This document shows positions 1 to 7,980 of a stretch of DNA of 64,000 nucleotides, one piece after another (position 1 is the first letter of the stretch; each line of letters opens with the position of its first letter). The notes beneath the pieces are model-generated. The model made no database searches, was not told the origin of the DNA, and saw only the letters and a list, made by a program, of their open reading frames with translations. Source of the DNA: Cellulomonas timonensis (lineage in GTDB: Bacteria > Actinomycetota > Actinomycetes > Actinomycetales > Cellulomonadaceae); contig NZ_FCOT01000010.1 of assembly GCF_900046455.1 (NCBI RefSeq), positions 1 through 64,000 on the forward strand. Reading direction: 5' to 3'. Made by a program: the position numbers and the translations under genes.

Positions 1-2582
1 GTCGTGGTCGCCACCGGCAGCGACCGATTGGTCCCGCCGGTGCCGGGCGTAGTGGAGTCCGAGCCGTGGACCAGCCGCGAGGCCACGTCCGCGGAGGTCG
101 TGCCCGGCTCGCTGGCCATCATCGGCGTCGGCGTGACGGTCGGGCTCACTGTCGGGCTGGGCGTGGGGCCTGGGCCGCCACCCGAGCCCGAGCCACCGGA
201 CCAGGTGTGCGCGCCGCTCGCCACGGTGCGCCCGGCGGGCACGTCCAGCGTCGTGCCGTCGGAGAACGCCACGGTGATCGGCGCGGACGTGACGTTCGCG
301 GCGACGTAGGTGCGCGCGCCGTTCGTGGCGAAGACCGCCGCCAGCGGATGGTCGGCCCGCACTGTCGCGTCAGGCGGACCGAGGGCCGCCAGGCTCGAGA
401 CCCAGTGGAACGTGTGCGCGCGGCTCTCACCCTCCTCGGGCAGGTAGCCCGGCTGGGCGTTCAGCGCCGCGAGCGCGGCGGGCCCGTCCCCGAGGGCCAG
501 GTACTCCCACCAGATGTCCTGCCACACCGTGGGCGGGCCGCCGTTGACGGCGGCCATCTCGGCGTAGTTCTGGCGCACGTCGTCGGGCCGCTGGCCCAGG
601 TACAGGTGGCTGCCGGTGATGGGCAGGGTGTTGATGCCCTGGATCATCTCGGGCTCGGCGCTGAACCACGTCGCGTACGCCCCGCCGTCGCCCCAGATCA
701 TGCCGACGGTGCTGTGGCCGAAGCCGTCCGGGATCGCCTCGGCGCCGTCGAACCAGTACGCCTGGATGGCGGCGGCCTGGGTCGCGTACAGGTACGCGCC
801 CAGGTCGCGCATGGCCGTGTCCCCGGTGGCCTCGCCCCACTGGACGAGCGCCCCGGCGAAGTTCATCCCCTCCGAGCTCGACTCCTGGTTGTTGCCCGCG
901 GCGAACGCCCCGTGCCCGGACGCCCAGTCGTGGCCCGCGTACACGTCGAAGTCCCGCAGGTACGGGAACAGCGGGTCGGAGCGGTCGGCGCCGTTGGCGT
1001 CGCGCACCAGCAGGTCCACCATCCCGCCGTAGGCGTCGTCCGCCGCCCAGGCCGGGTCGAACTTGGCCAGCGTGGCCGCCGCGGCGATGAAGTAGCCGTA
1101 ATGGAAGTGGTGGTCGTTGAGCTCCTTGTCGGAGCCGTAGGACGCCGGGTAGCCGATGAGCGTGCCCCACCTGTCGTCGTAGGCGAAGACCTGCTCCGTC
1201 TTGCCGGGCGCAGCCGTGAACCAGTTCGTCAGGGTGGAGCGGATCTGCCCGAGGGCGGCGTCCCGGACGTCCGTGCGCCCCACCAGGTCGGCGATCTCCG
1301 CGATGCGGGCCGCGCGGCCGAGCCCCTTGCCCGTCCAGTACGTGTCCGGGGAGACCTGCTGCATGGGGTCGGCGGCGGCCTCCGTGAGGAGCGCGTCCAG
1401 GCGGGCCGCGGCGTCGCCGGAGCCGGTCGCGACCGCCGGCAGCTCGGGGAGGATCCCGGTGAACGGAGTCTGCGTGGTGAACGACGTGGCGCCCACGTAC
1501 GCGGTCATGTCGCCGCGCGGCGACGGGTACTCCGCGGGGGCCGGCTCGGCTGGGCCCGCCACCGACGCCAGGTGCTGCTGCTGGTGCGGGTACAACGCCA
1601 GCACAGTGCCCTGCGCGGAGCCCTCCAGCGGAGTGGTCTGCACCGCGTACGTCGTCGAGACGCTGCCCGCGGCCTCGTCGTAGGCATAGTCGGCCTGCGT
1701 GCCGGTGACCTCGGCGAACGCGTACAGCTGGTACTGCGCCAGTGCCGCCTGCCGGGCCGCGTCGTCGGAGGCCGCGCTGGTGGGCAGCGCCGCGACGCTC
1801 AGGTACCCGAGCCCGGCCAGGCCGCTGACCAGGCTCGACCCGGACACCGTCCAGGACGACCCGCTGGGGGCGAAGGCCGCGTAGTCGTGGCCGCCCGCGG
1901 TGAAGCCGATCGTCCCGCCGTCCTGGCTCCACACGCGCGGCGTCCCCGTGACGGTGAGCTGGGCCTGGCCGCCGGTCAGGTGGTACCAGCTGAACGGCAG
2001 GCCGTGGCCGATGGTGGCGCGCATCGTGCGGGCGCCGTCGTCCCACGAGGGCGTCACAGTCCAGTCCGACCAATCGGCCACCTCGACCACCGGCGCCGCG
2101 AGGCCCGCGACGCCGACCAGCACATCCTGCGCGTACGGGTAGTGGAACTCCCCCACGCCGCCGGGCGTGCCGGAGAGCACCGGGTCACGGGTGCTCGACA
2201 GGCCCAGGCCCGCCGCCGTGGGCTGGTACGAGACGGGGTGGGCGTGCAGCGGCTCGCTGCCCACGCAGTTCCACCGCTTGAAGACGAGTGACGACCACCA
2301 GTCGTTGGTGGGGATCGCGCCCGTGGGCGCGTCGTCGGTGAGGTACGCGCGCGGATCGGACGCGAGCGGGGCGCAGCCCTCCGGCGAGGGGCCCACCCGG
2401 TCCGTGGTGTAGCCGCCCGAGCCGACGGGGACGGGCTCCGCCTGCGCCGACCCGGCGATCGCGCCGATCCCGGTCACCGCGAGCGCCAGCGCCGCCAGCG
2501 AGGCTGCCCATCGAGCGGGCCCTCGGGGCCTCACACGGGCAGTCCGCGACCTTCCCGCGTCATTCGTCGTCATCGACAGCAT
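1..2582 (-). CDS. Secreted GH81 endo-1,3-beta-glucanase, 3' end cut by window edge
   Basis: Secreted enzyme expected to cleave internal beta-1,3-glucosidic bonds of fungal or plant beta-glucan (laminarin, callose). The frame stays open from ATG 2582 (alternative ATG 2573, three codons inside) to the window edge, about 860 codons. An Arg-rich N-terminus followed by a hydrophobic stretch ending in GSAQA looks like a cleavable signal peptide. GH81 hallmarks are visible: PTNDWWSSL near residue 90, DHHFHYGYF near 490, and the catalytic-type ESSSE pair at about 567 and 571 inside NNQESSSEGMNF. After the catalytic domain comes a Gly/Ser/Pro/Thr linker near residues 800-830, typical of a joint to a carbohydrate-binding or other C-terminal module, which lies outside the window. 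ATG 2582 is preferred because a run of six G lies a few bases upstream. The family call is firm; the C-terminal module is unknown. Confidence 0.93.
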   Translation of the reverse strand, partial: MLSMTTNDAGRSRTARVRPRGPARWAASLAALALAVTGIGAIAGSAQAEPVPVGSGGYTTDRVGPSPEGCAPLASDPRAYLTDDAPTGAIPTNDWWSSLVFKRWNCVGSEPLHAHPVSYQPTAAGLGLSSTRDPVLSGTPGGVGEFHYPYAQDVLVGVAGLAAPVVEVADWSDWTVTPSWDDGARTMRATIGHGLPFSWYHLTGGQAQLTVTGTPRVWSQDGGTIGFTAGGHDYAAFAPSGSSWTVSGSSLVSGLAGLGYLSVAALPTSAASDDAARQAALAQYQLYAFAEVTGTQADYAYDEAAGSVSTTYAVQTTPLEGSAQGTVLALYPHQQQHLASVAGPAEPAPAEYPSPRGDMTAYVGATSFTTQTPFTGILPELPAVATGSGDAAARLDALLTEAAADPMQQVSPDTYWTGKGLGRAARIAEIADLVGRTDVRDAALGQIRSTLTNWFTAAPGKTEQVFAYDDRWGTLIGYPASYGSDKELNDHHFHYGYFIAAAATLAKFDPAWAADDAYGGMVDLLVRDANGADRSDPLFPYLRDFDVYAGHDWASGHGAFAAGNNQESSSEGMNFAGALVQWGEATGDTAMRDLGAYLYATQAAAIQAYWFDGAEAIPDGFGHSTVGMIWGDGGAYATWFSAEPEMIQGINTLPITGSHLYLGQRPDDVRQNYAEMAAVNGGPPTVWQDIWWEYLALGDGPAALAALNAQPGYLPEEGESRAHTFHWVSSLAALGPPDATVRADHPLAAVFATNGARTYVAANVTSAPITVAFSDGTTLDVPAGRTVASGAHTWSGGSGSGGGPGPTPSPTVSPTVTPTPMMASEPGTTSADVASRLVHGSDSTTPGTGGTNRSLPVATT

Positions 2583-2686
2583 GAGCAGCCCCCCGACGAC
2601 CGGCCTCTCTCGGCCCGTCACCCGCTGACGCCGCCGTGAGATCGGTCTCCTCGCACCGTAGGCGCGGGAACAGCCCGTCGCAAACC

Positions 2687-2702
2687 GACACGAATACGTG
2701 TC
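2687..2702. promoter_or_regulatory. Perfect palindrome upstream of the GH81 gene
   Basis: GACACG-AATA-CGTGTC is a perfect 6+6 bp palindrome lying about 105 bp upstream of the glucanase start codon. It could be an operator for a glucan-responsive repressor. It does not match the CebR/CelR-type cellobiose box, and no regulator gene is adjacent, so the role is inferred only from symmetry and position. Confidence 0.3.
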
Positions 2703-2726
2703 AACGGGGTGGCCCTGAACGCGCGA

Positions 2727-2764
2727 ACGGCCACCACCTGACGCTGGGGCCAGGCGGTGGCCGT
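2727..2764 (-). terminator. Hairpin downstream of the thioredoxin gene
   Basis: ACGGCCACCACCTG pairs with CAGGCGGTGGCCGT across a 10-nt loop with one mismatch. It lies 27 nt past the thioredoxin stop codon, where a terminator for that minus-strand gene is expected. There is no clear U tract, as is common in GC-rich actinobacteria. Confidence 0.6.
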
Positions 2765-2790
2765 CGTGCGAGGCCCCTCGGGGCAGGCGC

Positions 2791-3165
2791 TCAGTTCTGG
2801 GAGGCTGTCTCCTGCGCCGCGATCTGGGCGCGGACGTCGTCCATGTCGAGCGCCTTCACGGCGCTGATGACCTGCTCGAGCGCCGGCGCGGGCAGCGCGC
2901 CCGCCTGGTTGAACACCAGGATCCCCTGCCGGAACGCCATCAGTGTCGGGATCGACGTGATGCTGAGCTCCATGGAGAGCTGAGGCTCGGCCTCCGTGTC
3001 GACCTTCGCGAAGACGACATCGGGGTGCGCCTGCGAGGACGCCTCGAAGATCGGCCCGAACCGCTTACACGGTCCGCACCACTCCGCCCAGAAGTCGACG
3101 AGCACGATGTCGTTGTCGGTGATGGTCTGCTGGATCGTGTCTGCGGTCAGCTCAGTGGTAGCCAT
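2791..3165 (-). CDS. trxA: Thioredoxin
   Basis: Small cytoplasmic dithiol-disulfide oxidoreductase of 124 residues that reduces protein disulfides and is itself recycled by thioredoxin reductase. The active site WCGPC sits near residue 30 inside the classic VDFWAEWCGPCK motif. The cis-proline motif SIPTLMAF follows near residue 72. The ATG at 3165 is chosen over an upstream in-frame ATG because it is preceded by a strong GGGAGGAG ribosome-binding site and gives the normal thioredoxin length. The C-terminus has an extra Ala/Gln-rich helix (about residues 108-124). The gene is divergent from the DUF4916 gene, and the roughly 117 bp between them must hold both promoters. Confidence 0.95.
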   Translation of the reverse strand: MATTELTADTIQQTITDNDIVLVDFWAEWCGPCKRFGPIFEASSQAHPDVVFAKVDTEAEPQLSMELSITSIPTLMAFRQGILVFNQAGALPAPALEQVISAVKALDMDDVRAQIAAQETASQN

Positions 3166-3282
3166 GGCCGCTCCTCCCTCGTCGTGAGTCTGCGCACGTA
3201 AGAGCACGCCCACCCTCCCGAGTATTCCCTCGTCGACGCGCGTCGGCCTGCCCGGGGTCTGCCGGGGAGGTAGAACAGGACC

Positions 3283-3843
3283 GTGACCGACACTGCTGAC
3301 TTCCCGCATGAGCCCGAGCCCCAGCGTCCCGCTGGCTGGATGGACCACGAGGAGATCCGCCACGTGCGCACCCTCCTGCCGATCCTGTACGTGGACGCCA
3401 TCCCCGTCCGCGTGGACGAGTCGGGCGATGTGGTGGCGGTGGGCCTGCTGCTCCGGGTGACCCGGGAGGGCGTGATGTCCCGGGCGCTGGTCTCCGGGCG
3501 GGTCATGTACCACGAGCGGGTGCGCGACGCGCTGCTGCGGCACATCGAGAAGGACCTGGGCCCGGTGGCGCTGCCGCAGATCCCGGCGTCCCCGCAGCCG
3601 TTCACCGTGGCCGAGTACTTCCCGACGCCGGGCGTCACGCCCTACCACGACCCCCGCCAGCACGCGGTGTCGCTCGCCTACGTCGTGCCCGTCGCCGGGG
3701 ACTGCCGCCCCCAGCAGGACGCGCTCGACCTCGCGTGGCTCACCCCCGAGGAGGCGACGTCCAGCCAGGTGCAGATGGCGATGAACGGCGGCCAGGACCT
3801 GCTGCTACGCCAGGCGATGGCCCACGTGGGCCGCCTGCCCTGA
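3283..3843 (+). CDS. DUF4916 Nudix-like protein
   Basis: Predicted cytoplasmic protein of 186 residues starting at GTG, with GGGGAGG about 12 nt upstream. It resembles the actinobacterial DUF4916 family, a branch of the Nudix superfamily. A degenerate Nudix box is visible near residues 66-88: G, five residues, E, seven residues, then RHIEKDLG. The metal-binding REUxEExGU core is altered, with KD in place of EE, so ordinary pyrophosphohydrolase activity is doubtful. The DxLDLAWLTPEEA segment near residue 147 resembles the C-terminal substrate-gating region of Nudix proteins. The gene is convergent with the PPTase gene across a shared hairpin. Substrate unknown. Confidence 0.8.
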   Translation: MTDTADFPHEPEPQRPAGWMDHEEIRHVRTLLPILYVDAIPVRVDESGDVVAVGLLLRVTREGVMSRALVSGRVMYHERVRDALLRHIEKDLGPVALPQIPASPQPFTVAEYFPTPGVTPYHDPRQHAVSLAYVVPVAGDCRPQQDALDLAWLTPEEATSSQVQMAMNGGQDLLLRQAMAHVGRLP

Positions 3844-3850
3844 GGTCGAC

Positions 3851-3879
3851 GGCGGCCCGCACGTCAGGCGCGGGCCGCC
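3851..3879. terminator. Bidirectional hairpin between convergent DUF4916 and PPTase genes
   Basis: GGCGGCCCGC pairs perfectly with GCGGGCCGCC (10-bp stem, 9-nt loop). The PPTase stop codon lies within the loop. It can end both the plus-strand DUF4916 transcript and the long minus-strand siderophore operon. Confidence 0.65.
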
Positions 3880-4580
3880 ACCGCAAGCGAGGCCGACGCC
3901 TCCCCCGGCTCCTCGAGCCGACACAGCGACACGGGCCTGGCCTGCGGCGCGTCGAAGCGCGTGACCCGGCCGTCGCGGACCTCAAGCCGCAACGGGTCCA
4001 CAGCCAGCCCCCAGCCGACGGCTTTGAGCACCGCCTCCTTCGCGGTGAAGGCGTCCGCCACGTCGGCGCGCGTCCGCAAGGGCTGGCGCTCGGCTGCCGA
4101 CAGGACGACGCGCAGCGCCGCGTCGTCCAACCCCGCGAACGCGGCATGCTGCTCGACGTCCACGCCGACGTCCGCGTCCGCGCAGAACGCGACGACCACC
4201 ACCTCGCCGCTGTGCGAGATCGACACGTCCGGCACGGGCGCCGCCCACCGCTCCCCCGGCGCGGGCGCATACCTGGGCTTCTCCTCGCCGGCCGCGACCA
4301 GCCGGCGGACGAAGCGGAGGCGGCCCGCGTGATCGCCGAGCACCTCGCGGGCGTGCTCCGCCACGATCACCCGCCCCGTGAGGAACCGCCGCGCGTCGGC
4401 CTCCCTGCGGAACGCCCGCAGCCTGGCCCAGTCGTCCGCGACCAGAGGCAGCCACGACGGCGGCTCGGACGGCACGAGGCCCCGGGCGACGACCAGGCGG
4501 ACGTCGACAACGCCCCCGTCCAGGCCTGCCGCGGCCGGTTCCGCGATCGTCACCCAGCGGGCCTCACCCCCGCGCCTCAT
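3864..4580 (-). CDS. Sfp-type 4'-phosphopantetheinyl transferase
   Basis: Transfers the phosphopantetheine arm of CoA to the active-site serine of carrier domains, converting the NRPS peptidyl carriers and the aryl carrier of this locus to holo form. The protein has 238 residues. The magnesium and CoA motifs of the Sfp/AcpT superfamily are visible: ISHSGE, then GVDVE, then FTAKEAVLKA. It is the last gene of the siderophore run, and its ATG overlaps the stop of the preceding ABC transporter (ATGA), so translation is probably coupled. A hairpin follows at once. Because it travels with the NRPS genes, dedicated modification of these carriers is the simplest reading. Confidence 0.93.
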   Translation of the reverse strand: MRRGGEARWVTIAEPAAAGLDGGVVDVRLVVARGLVPSEPPSWLPLVADDWARLRAFRREADARRFLTGRVIVAEHAREVLGDHAGRLRFVRRLVAAGEEKPRYAPAPGERWAAPVPDVSISHSGEVVVVAFCADADVGVDVEQHAAFAGLDDAALRVVLSAAERQPLRTRADVADAFTAKEAVLKAVGWGLAVDPLRLEVRDGRVTRFDAPQARPVSLCRLEEPGEASASLAVAARA

Positions 4581-6334
4581 GGCGCCATCCGCTCCGCGAC
4601 CCGTCCGACGGCCCGCTCCGTGACGCGCCCCTGCTCCACGTCGTACACCCGGTCGAGCCGTGCGAGCGTCGACTCCCGATGCGCGACGACCACGACGGTC
4701 CGCGAGGCCGCGAGCCGGTCGAGCGCCCGCTCCACGAGCTCGGCGGCGGCGGGGTCCACATCCGACGTCGCCTCGTCCAGCACGATGACAGCGCTGCCCC
4801 GCAGGGCTACCCGCGCGAGGGCGATGAGCTGGCGCTCGCCGGCCGTGAGCGTCGAGCCGGCGCCCAGCGGCGTGGCGAGCCCGTGGGGCAGGCCGTCGAG
4901 CCACCCGCCCAGACCCAGCGAGGCCACCGCCCCGCGCAGCGCCGCGTCGTCCGCGTCGGGGGCCGCCAGCCGCAGCTCGTCCGCGAGCGTGCCGGAGCCG
5001 AGCACCACGTCCTGCGGAACGAACGACACCAGGGCCGCGCGCTCGTCCGGCCCCAGGCCCGACAGGTCGACGCCCGCGCAGCGCACCGTGCCCCGGTCCG
5101 GGTGGTACAGCCCCGCCATGAGCGTGGCGATCGTCGACTTCCCGGCGCCGGAGCGTCCCGCGAGGCCAACGCGCACACCGTCCGCGATCCGCAATGACAC
5201 GCCGGCGAGCACCGGCTCGGCGCCGTAGCCGAACCAGACGTCGACCAGCTCGATCGCGGCCTGCCCGTCGGCCGTCACCGCGCCGCGGGCCCCGGCGCGC
5301 GGCGGCCGCCCCGAGGCCTCGAGGAGGTCGTGCACCCGCGCGGCGCCCGTGAGGGCCTCCTCGACCGAGCCCATGAGCGCGACGAGGTCGGCGAAGCTCG
5401 CGAACAGCGTCACACTCGCGAGCACGAAGGTGACGACCACCCCGGCCGTGATCGTGCCGGAGGCCGCGAGCGAGGAGCCCACCGCGAGCAGCACCGCCAG
5501 GGCGGCCCCCTCGATGAGCGACATGGCGCCGATCCACCGGCTCAGCACCACGGTGCGCATCTGGGCGGCCACGGCGCCCTCGTTCAGACGGGCGAGCCTC
5601 CCGTCGAGGCGCGAGCGTGTGGTCGCGGGGGCCGTGGACAGCAGCGAGCGCGCCCGGATGCCCTCGGCGATCACCGCCGCGACGTCGGCCTCCGCCTGCG
5701 CCTCCGCGCCGAATGCCGCCGCGGCGCGGGACCGGAACCGGTGCAGCACGACCAGTGACGGCGGCAGGAACACCGCCAAGAGCACGACCACGAGCAGCCA
5801 CGACTGCGAGGCCAGCACCGCGACGAGCAGCACCACCGTCGAGCCGGTGACGAGCAGGCCTGTGAGCGACTCGCGCACGAACGCGGAGAGCTCCGCGACC
5901 TCTGCCGTCGAGCGTTGCAGCAGCTCCCCGGCGCGGTGGCGCTCGACGAAGCGCAAGGGCGCCGTGGCGAGCTGGTGCGCCACGGTGTCGCGCACATCCC
6001 GCACCAGGTGCTCCCCGGCCCGCGCGAGCCGCGCTCTGCTCGCCGCCGACAGCACGAGCCGCAGGACTGCCAGCGCGATGCCGACGCCGCCGAGGATGAG
6101 CACCTCCTGGCGGTCGCCGTCGAGCAGCGCGTCGGCGAGGCGCCCGACGACGACGGGCGCGAGCGTCGTGGCGAGGCTGGCGACGACCCCGAGGGCGACG
6201 GCCGCCGCCAGGGCCCGACGATGCGGCCGGGCGAGCCGGAGCGCCGCGCGGCCGACGCCGTGCCGTGCGGGGGTGTCCACGAGTCGGCGGCCGCCGTCGT
6301 GCGCCGGGGCGGGTCCCTGTGTCGGCGCCCTCAT
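4577..6334 (-). CDS. ABC exporter half-transporter with canonical ATPase site
   Basis: Type-IV ABC half-transporter of 585 residues: six predicted membrane helices in about residues 30-310, then a nucleotide-binding domain. Walker A is GRSGAGKS (near 395) and Walker B is VIVLDEATSD with the catalytic Glu intact, but the signature motif is LTAGE instead of LSGGQ. That complements the partner encoded just upstream, which has LSGGQ but lacks the catalytic Glu. The two should form a heterodimer with one competent and one degenerate ATP site. In siderophore loci such pairs either export the siderophore or, as with YbtPQ and IrtAB, import the ferric complex; the sequence does not decide which. Both ends overlap neighbouring genes by ATGA. 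Confidence 0.9.
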   Translation of the reverse strand: MRAPTQGPAPAHDGGRRLVDTPARHGVGRAALRLARPHRRALAAAVALGVVASLATTLAPVVVGRLADALLDGDRQEVLILGGVGIALAVLRLVLSAASRARLARAGEHLVRDVRDTVAHQLATAPLRFVERHRAGELLQRSTAEVAELSAFVRESLTGLLVTGSTVVLLVAVLASQSWLLVVVLLAVFLPPSLVVLHRFRSRAAAAFGAEAQAEADVAAVIAEGIRARSLLSTAPATTRSRLDGRLARLNEGAVAAQMRTVVLSRWIGAMSLIEGAALAVLLAVGSSLAASGTITAGVVVTFVLASVTLFASFADLVALMGSVEEALTGAARVHDLLEASGRPPRAGARGAVTADGQAAIELVDVWFGYGAEPVLAGVSLRIADGVRVGLAGRSGAGKSTIATLMAGLYHPDRGTVRCAGVDLSGLGPDERAALVSFVPQDVVLGSGTLADELRLAAPDADDAALRGAVASLGLGGWLDGLPHGLATPLGAGSTLTAGERQLIALARVALRGSAVIVLDEATSDVDPAAAELVERALDRLAASRTVVVVAHRESTLARLDRVYDVEQGRVTERAVGRVAERMAP

Positions 6335-7980
6335 GCGGTCCCGGCCCGGTCGTGGAGCACGAGGACCTCGTCGGCCGCCGCGAGGAGCAGTTCGTCATGC
6401 CCCGCCGCCACGACGATGCGCTCCCGCGAGGCCCGCTGCATCGCCGCCACGACACGTGCGGCCGTCTGGCCGTCGGCGGCCGAGGTCACGTCGTCGAGCA
6501 GCAGCACGGCCGCCTCGGCGACGAGGGCGCGCGCCAGTGCGAGCCGCTGGCACTGGCCCCCGGACAGCGCCCCTCCTCCGTCCCCGACCTCCAGGTCCAG
6601 CGGGTCGGCCGCCCGCCCGGCGAAGTCCAGGTCGAGCCCGACCTCGGCGAGCACCCGCCGGTAGCGCGCGTCGTCGGCGGCGGCGTCCTGTGAGGCTGCC
6701 CCCAGCGCGAGGTTGTCCCGCACCGTCCCCATGAGCACGAGCGGCCGCTGCGGGACCAGGTGGACGCCCCCGAGCCGCGAGTGGAGGGGCGACCCGTCGA
6801 CGAGGAGGCTGCCGGCGGTGGGCTCCGCACTCCCCGCGAGGACGCGCAGCAGCATCGACTTCCCGCTCGCGACCCCCCCGGTCACGACGACCAGGCGGCC
6901 CGGCGCGAGCACGACGTCCACGGCCGAGGCGCCGCGCACGGGCACGAGCGCCCGCCCCTCGATCCGGCCCGGCCGATGGGGTGCCGCACCGGGCACGGCC
7001 ACAGCGCCGTTCCCGATGTCAGCGCCGCACCCGATCACGGCGCTCAGCCGCGCGGCGCCCACACGCGCGTCGACGCTCTGCGTCCACCGCATGAGGCCCA
7101 CCTGCACCGCCAACCCGATCGTCGCCATCCACCCCGTGAAGGCCACCAGGCCACCGACGGTCAGGCGCCCGTCGAGCACCGCCAGCGCGCCCACCAGGAC
7201 CCCGACAGCCGCGGCGACAGCGGGCACGCCCTCCCCGAGGGCCGTCCAGCGGGCGAGCACGCCGCTGGCCCGCACCGTGCGCTCGGCGAGCTCTGCCGAC
7301 GCCGCGTGATGACGTTGGACGATCGTGCCCTCCGCCCCGATGCCCCGCAGCCCCAGCGAGGCGCGCACGATCTGGTCGACGAGGTTCGCGCGGGCGCCGT
7401 GCGCCTCCGCGGCGTCGCGGGAGGCCAGCTCGAACCGGCGTGGGTAGACCACCGACAGCGCGGCGAGGCACGGCGCGGCGGCGCCGGCCACGAGGAGCAG
7501 CCACGGGTCGAGGGACGCCAGGCCCGGCACGAGCACACCGACGGTGACCGCGATGACTGCCCAGGTCGGCAGCCCGTGCACCCACACCCGGACGAGGCCG
7601 ACGTCGCGCCCCGCCCGGATCAGCAGGTCGCCGGTCCCGAGTCCGTCCGCGCCGTGGAGGGCGCCGTCGCGGACACGGGTGCGCAGCGCCGACCCGGCCC
7701 GGGCGTCCGCCAAGTTCGCGCCGTGGTCCCACACGCACATCCCGGCGAACTGCAGCACCGCGGCCACGGCGACCGCCCCGCACCAGAACGCCATAGCCCG
7801 GGAGTCCCCCGCGACGACGCCATCGTCGATGGAGAAGCTCAGCAGGTACGGGGCGGCGAGGACGCCGGCCTGCCGCACCACGGCGCCGAGGACAGCGGTG
7901 AGGAGCGGCCCGCGAACCCGCCACGCCGTTCCCCGCAGGAGCCGCCGGACCTGCGCCCGCTCGACCGCGCTGCGGCTCAC
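6331..7980 (-). CDS. ABC exporter half-transporter with degenerate ATPase site
   Basis: Partner half-transporter of 549 residues with an N-terminal membrane domain (about residues 20-300) and a C-terminal ATP-binding domain. Walker A is GGVASGKS near residue 367 and the signature is a normal LSGGQ near 470. Walker B reads LLLDD, so Asp replaces the catalytic Glu. Start at GTG 7980 is chosen because it overlaps the stop of the upstream NRPS gene in a GTGA arrangement; the frame stays open further upstream only as a shadow of that gene. Together with the next gene it makes a heterodimeric transporter for the siderophore or its iron complex. Confidence 0.9.
   Translation of the reverse strand: MSRSAVERAQVRRLLRGTAWRVRGPLLTAVLGAVVRQAGVLAAPYLLSFSIDDGVVAGDSRAMAFWCGAVAVAAVLQFAGMCVWDHGANLADARAGSALRTRVRDGALHGADGLGTGDLLIRAGRDVGLVRVWVHGLPTWAVIAVTVGVLVPGLASLDPWLLLVAGAAAPCLAALSVVYPRRFELASRDAAEAHGARANLVDQIVRASLGLRGIGAEGTIVQRHHAASAELAERTVRASGVLARWTALGEGVPAVAAAVGVLVGALAVLDGRLTVGGLVAFTGWMATIGLAVQVGLMRWTQSVDARVGAARLSAVIGCGADIGNGAVAVPGAAPHRPGRIEGRALVPVRGASAVDVVLAPGRLVVVTGGVASGKSMLLRVLAGSAEPTAGSLLVDGSPLHSRLGGVHLVPQRPLVLMGTVRDNLALGAASQDAAADDARYRRVLAEVGLDLDFAGRAADPLDLEVGDGGGALSGGQCQRLALARALVAEAAVLLLDDVTSAADGQTAARVVAAMQRASRERIVVAAGHDELLLAAADEVLVLHDRAGTA

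Noticed and set aside
427-2073. A 548-codon minus-strand frame over the glucanase
   Set aside because: It is in another frame than the GH81 motifs; its sequence is low-complexity Arg/Gly/Pro and shows no family.
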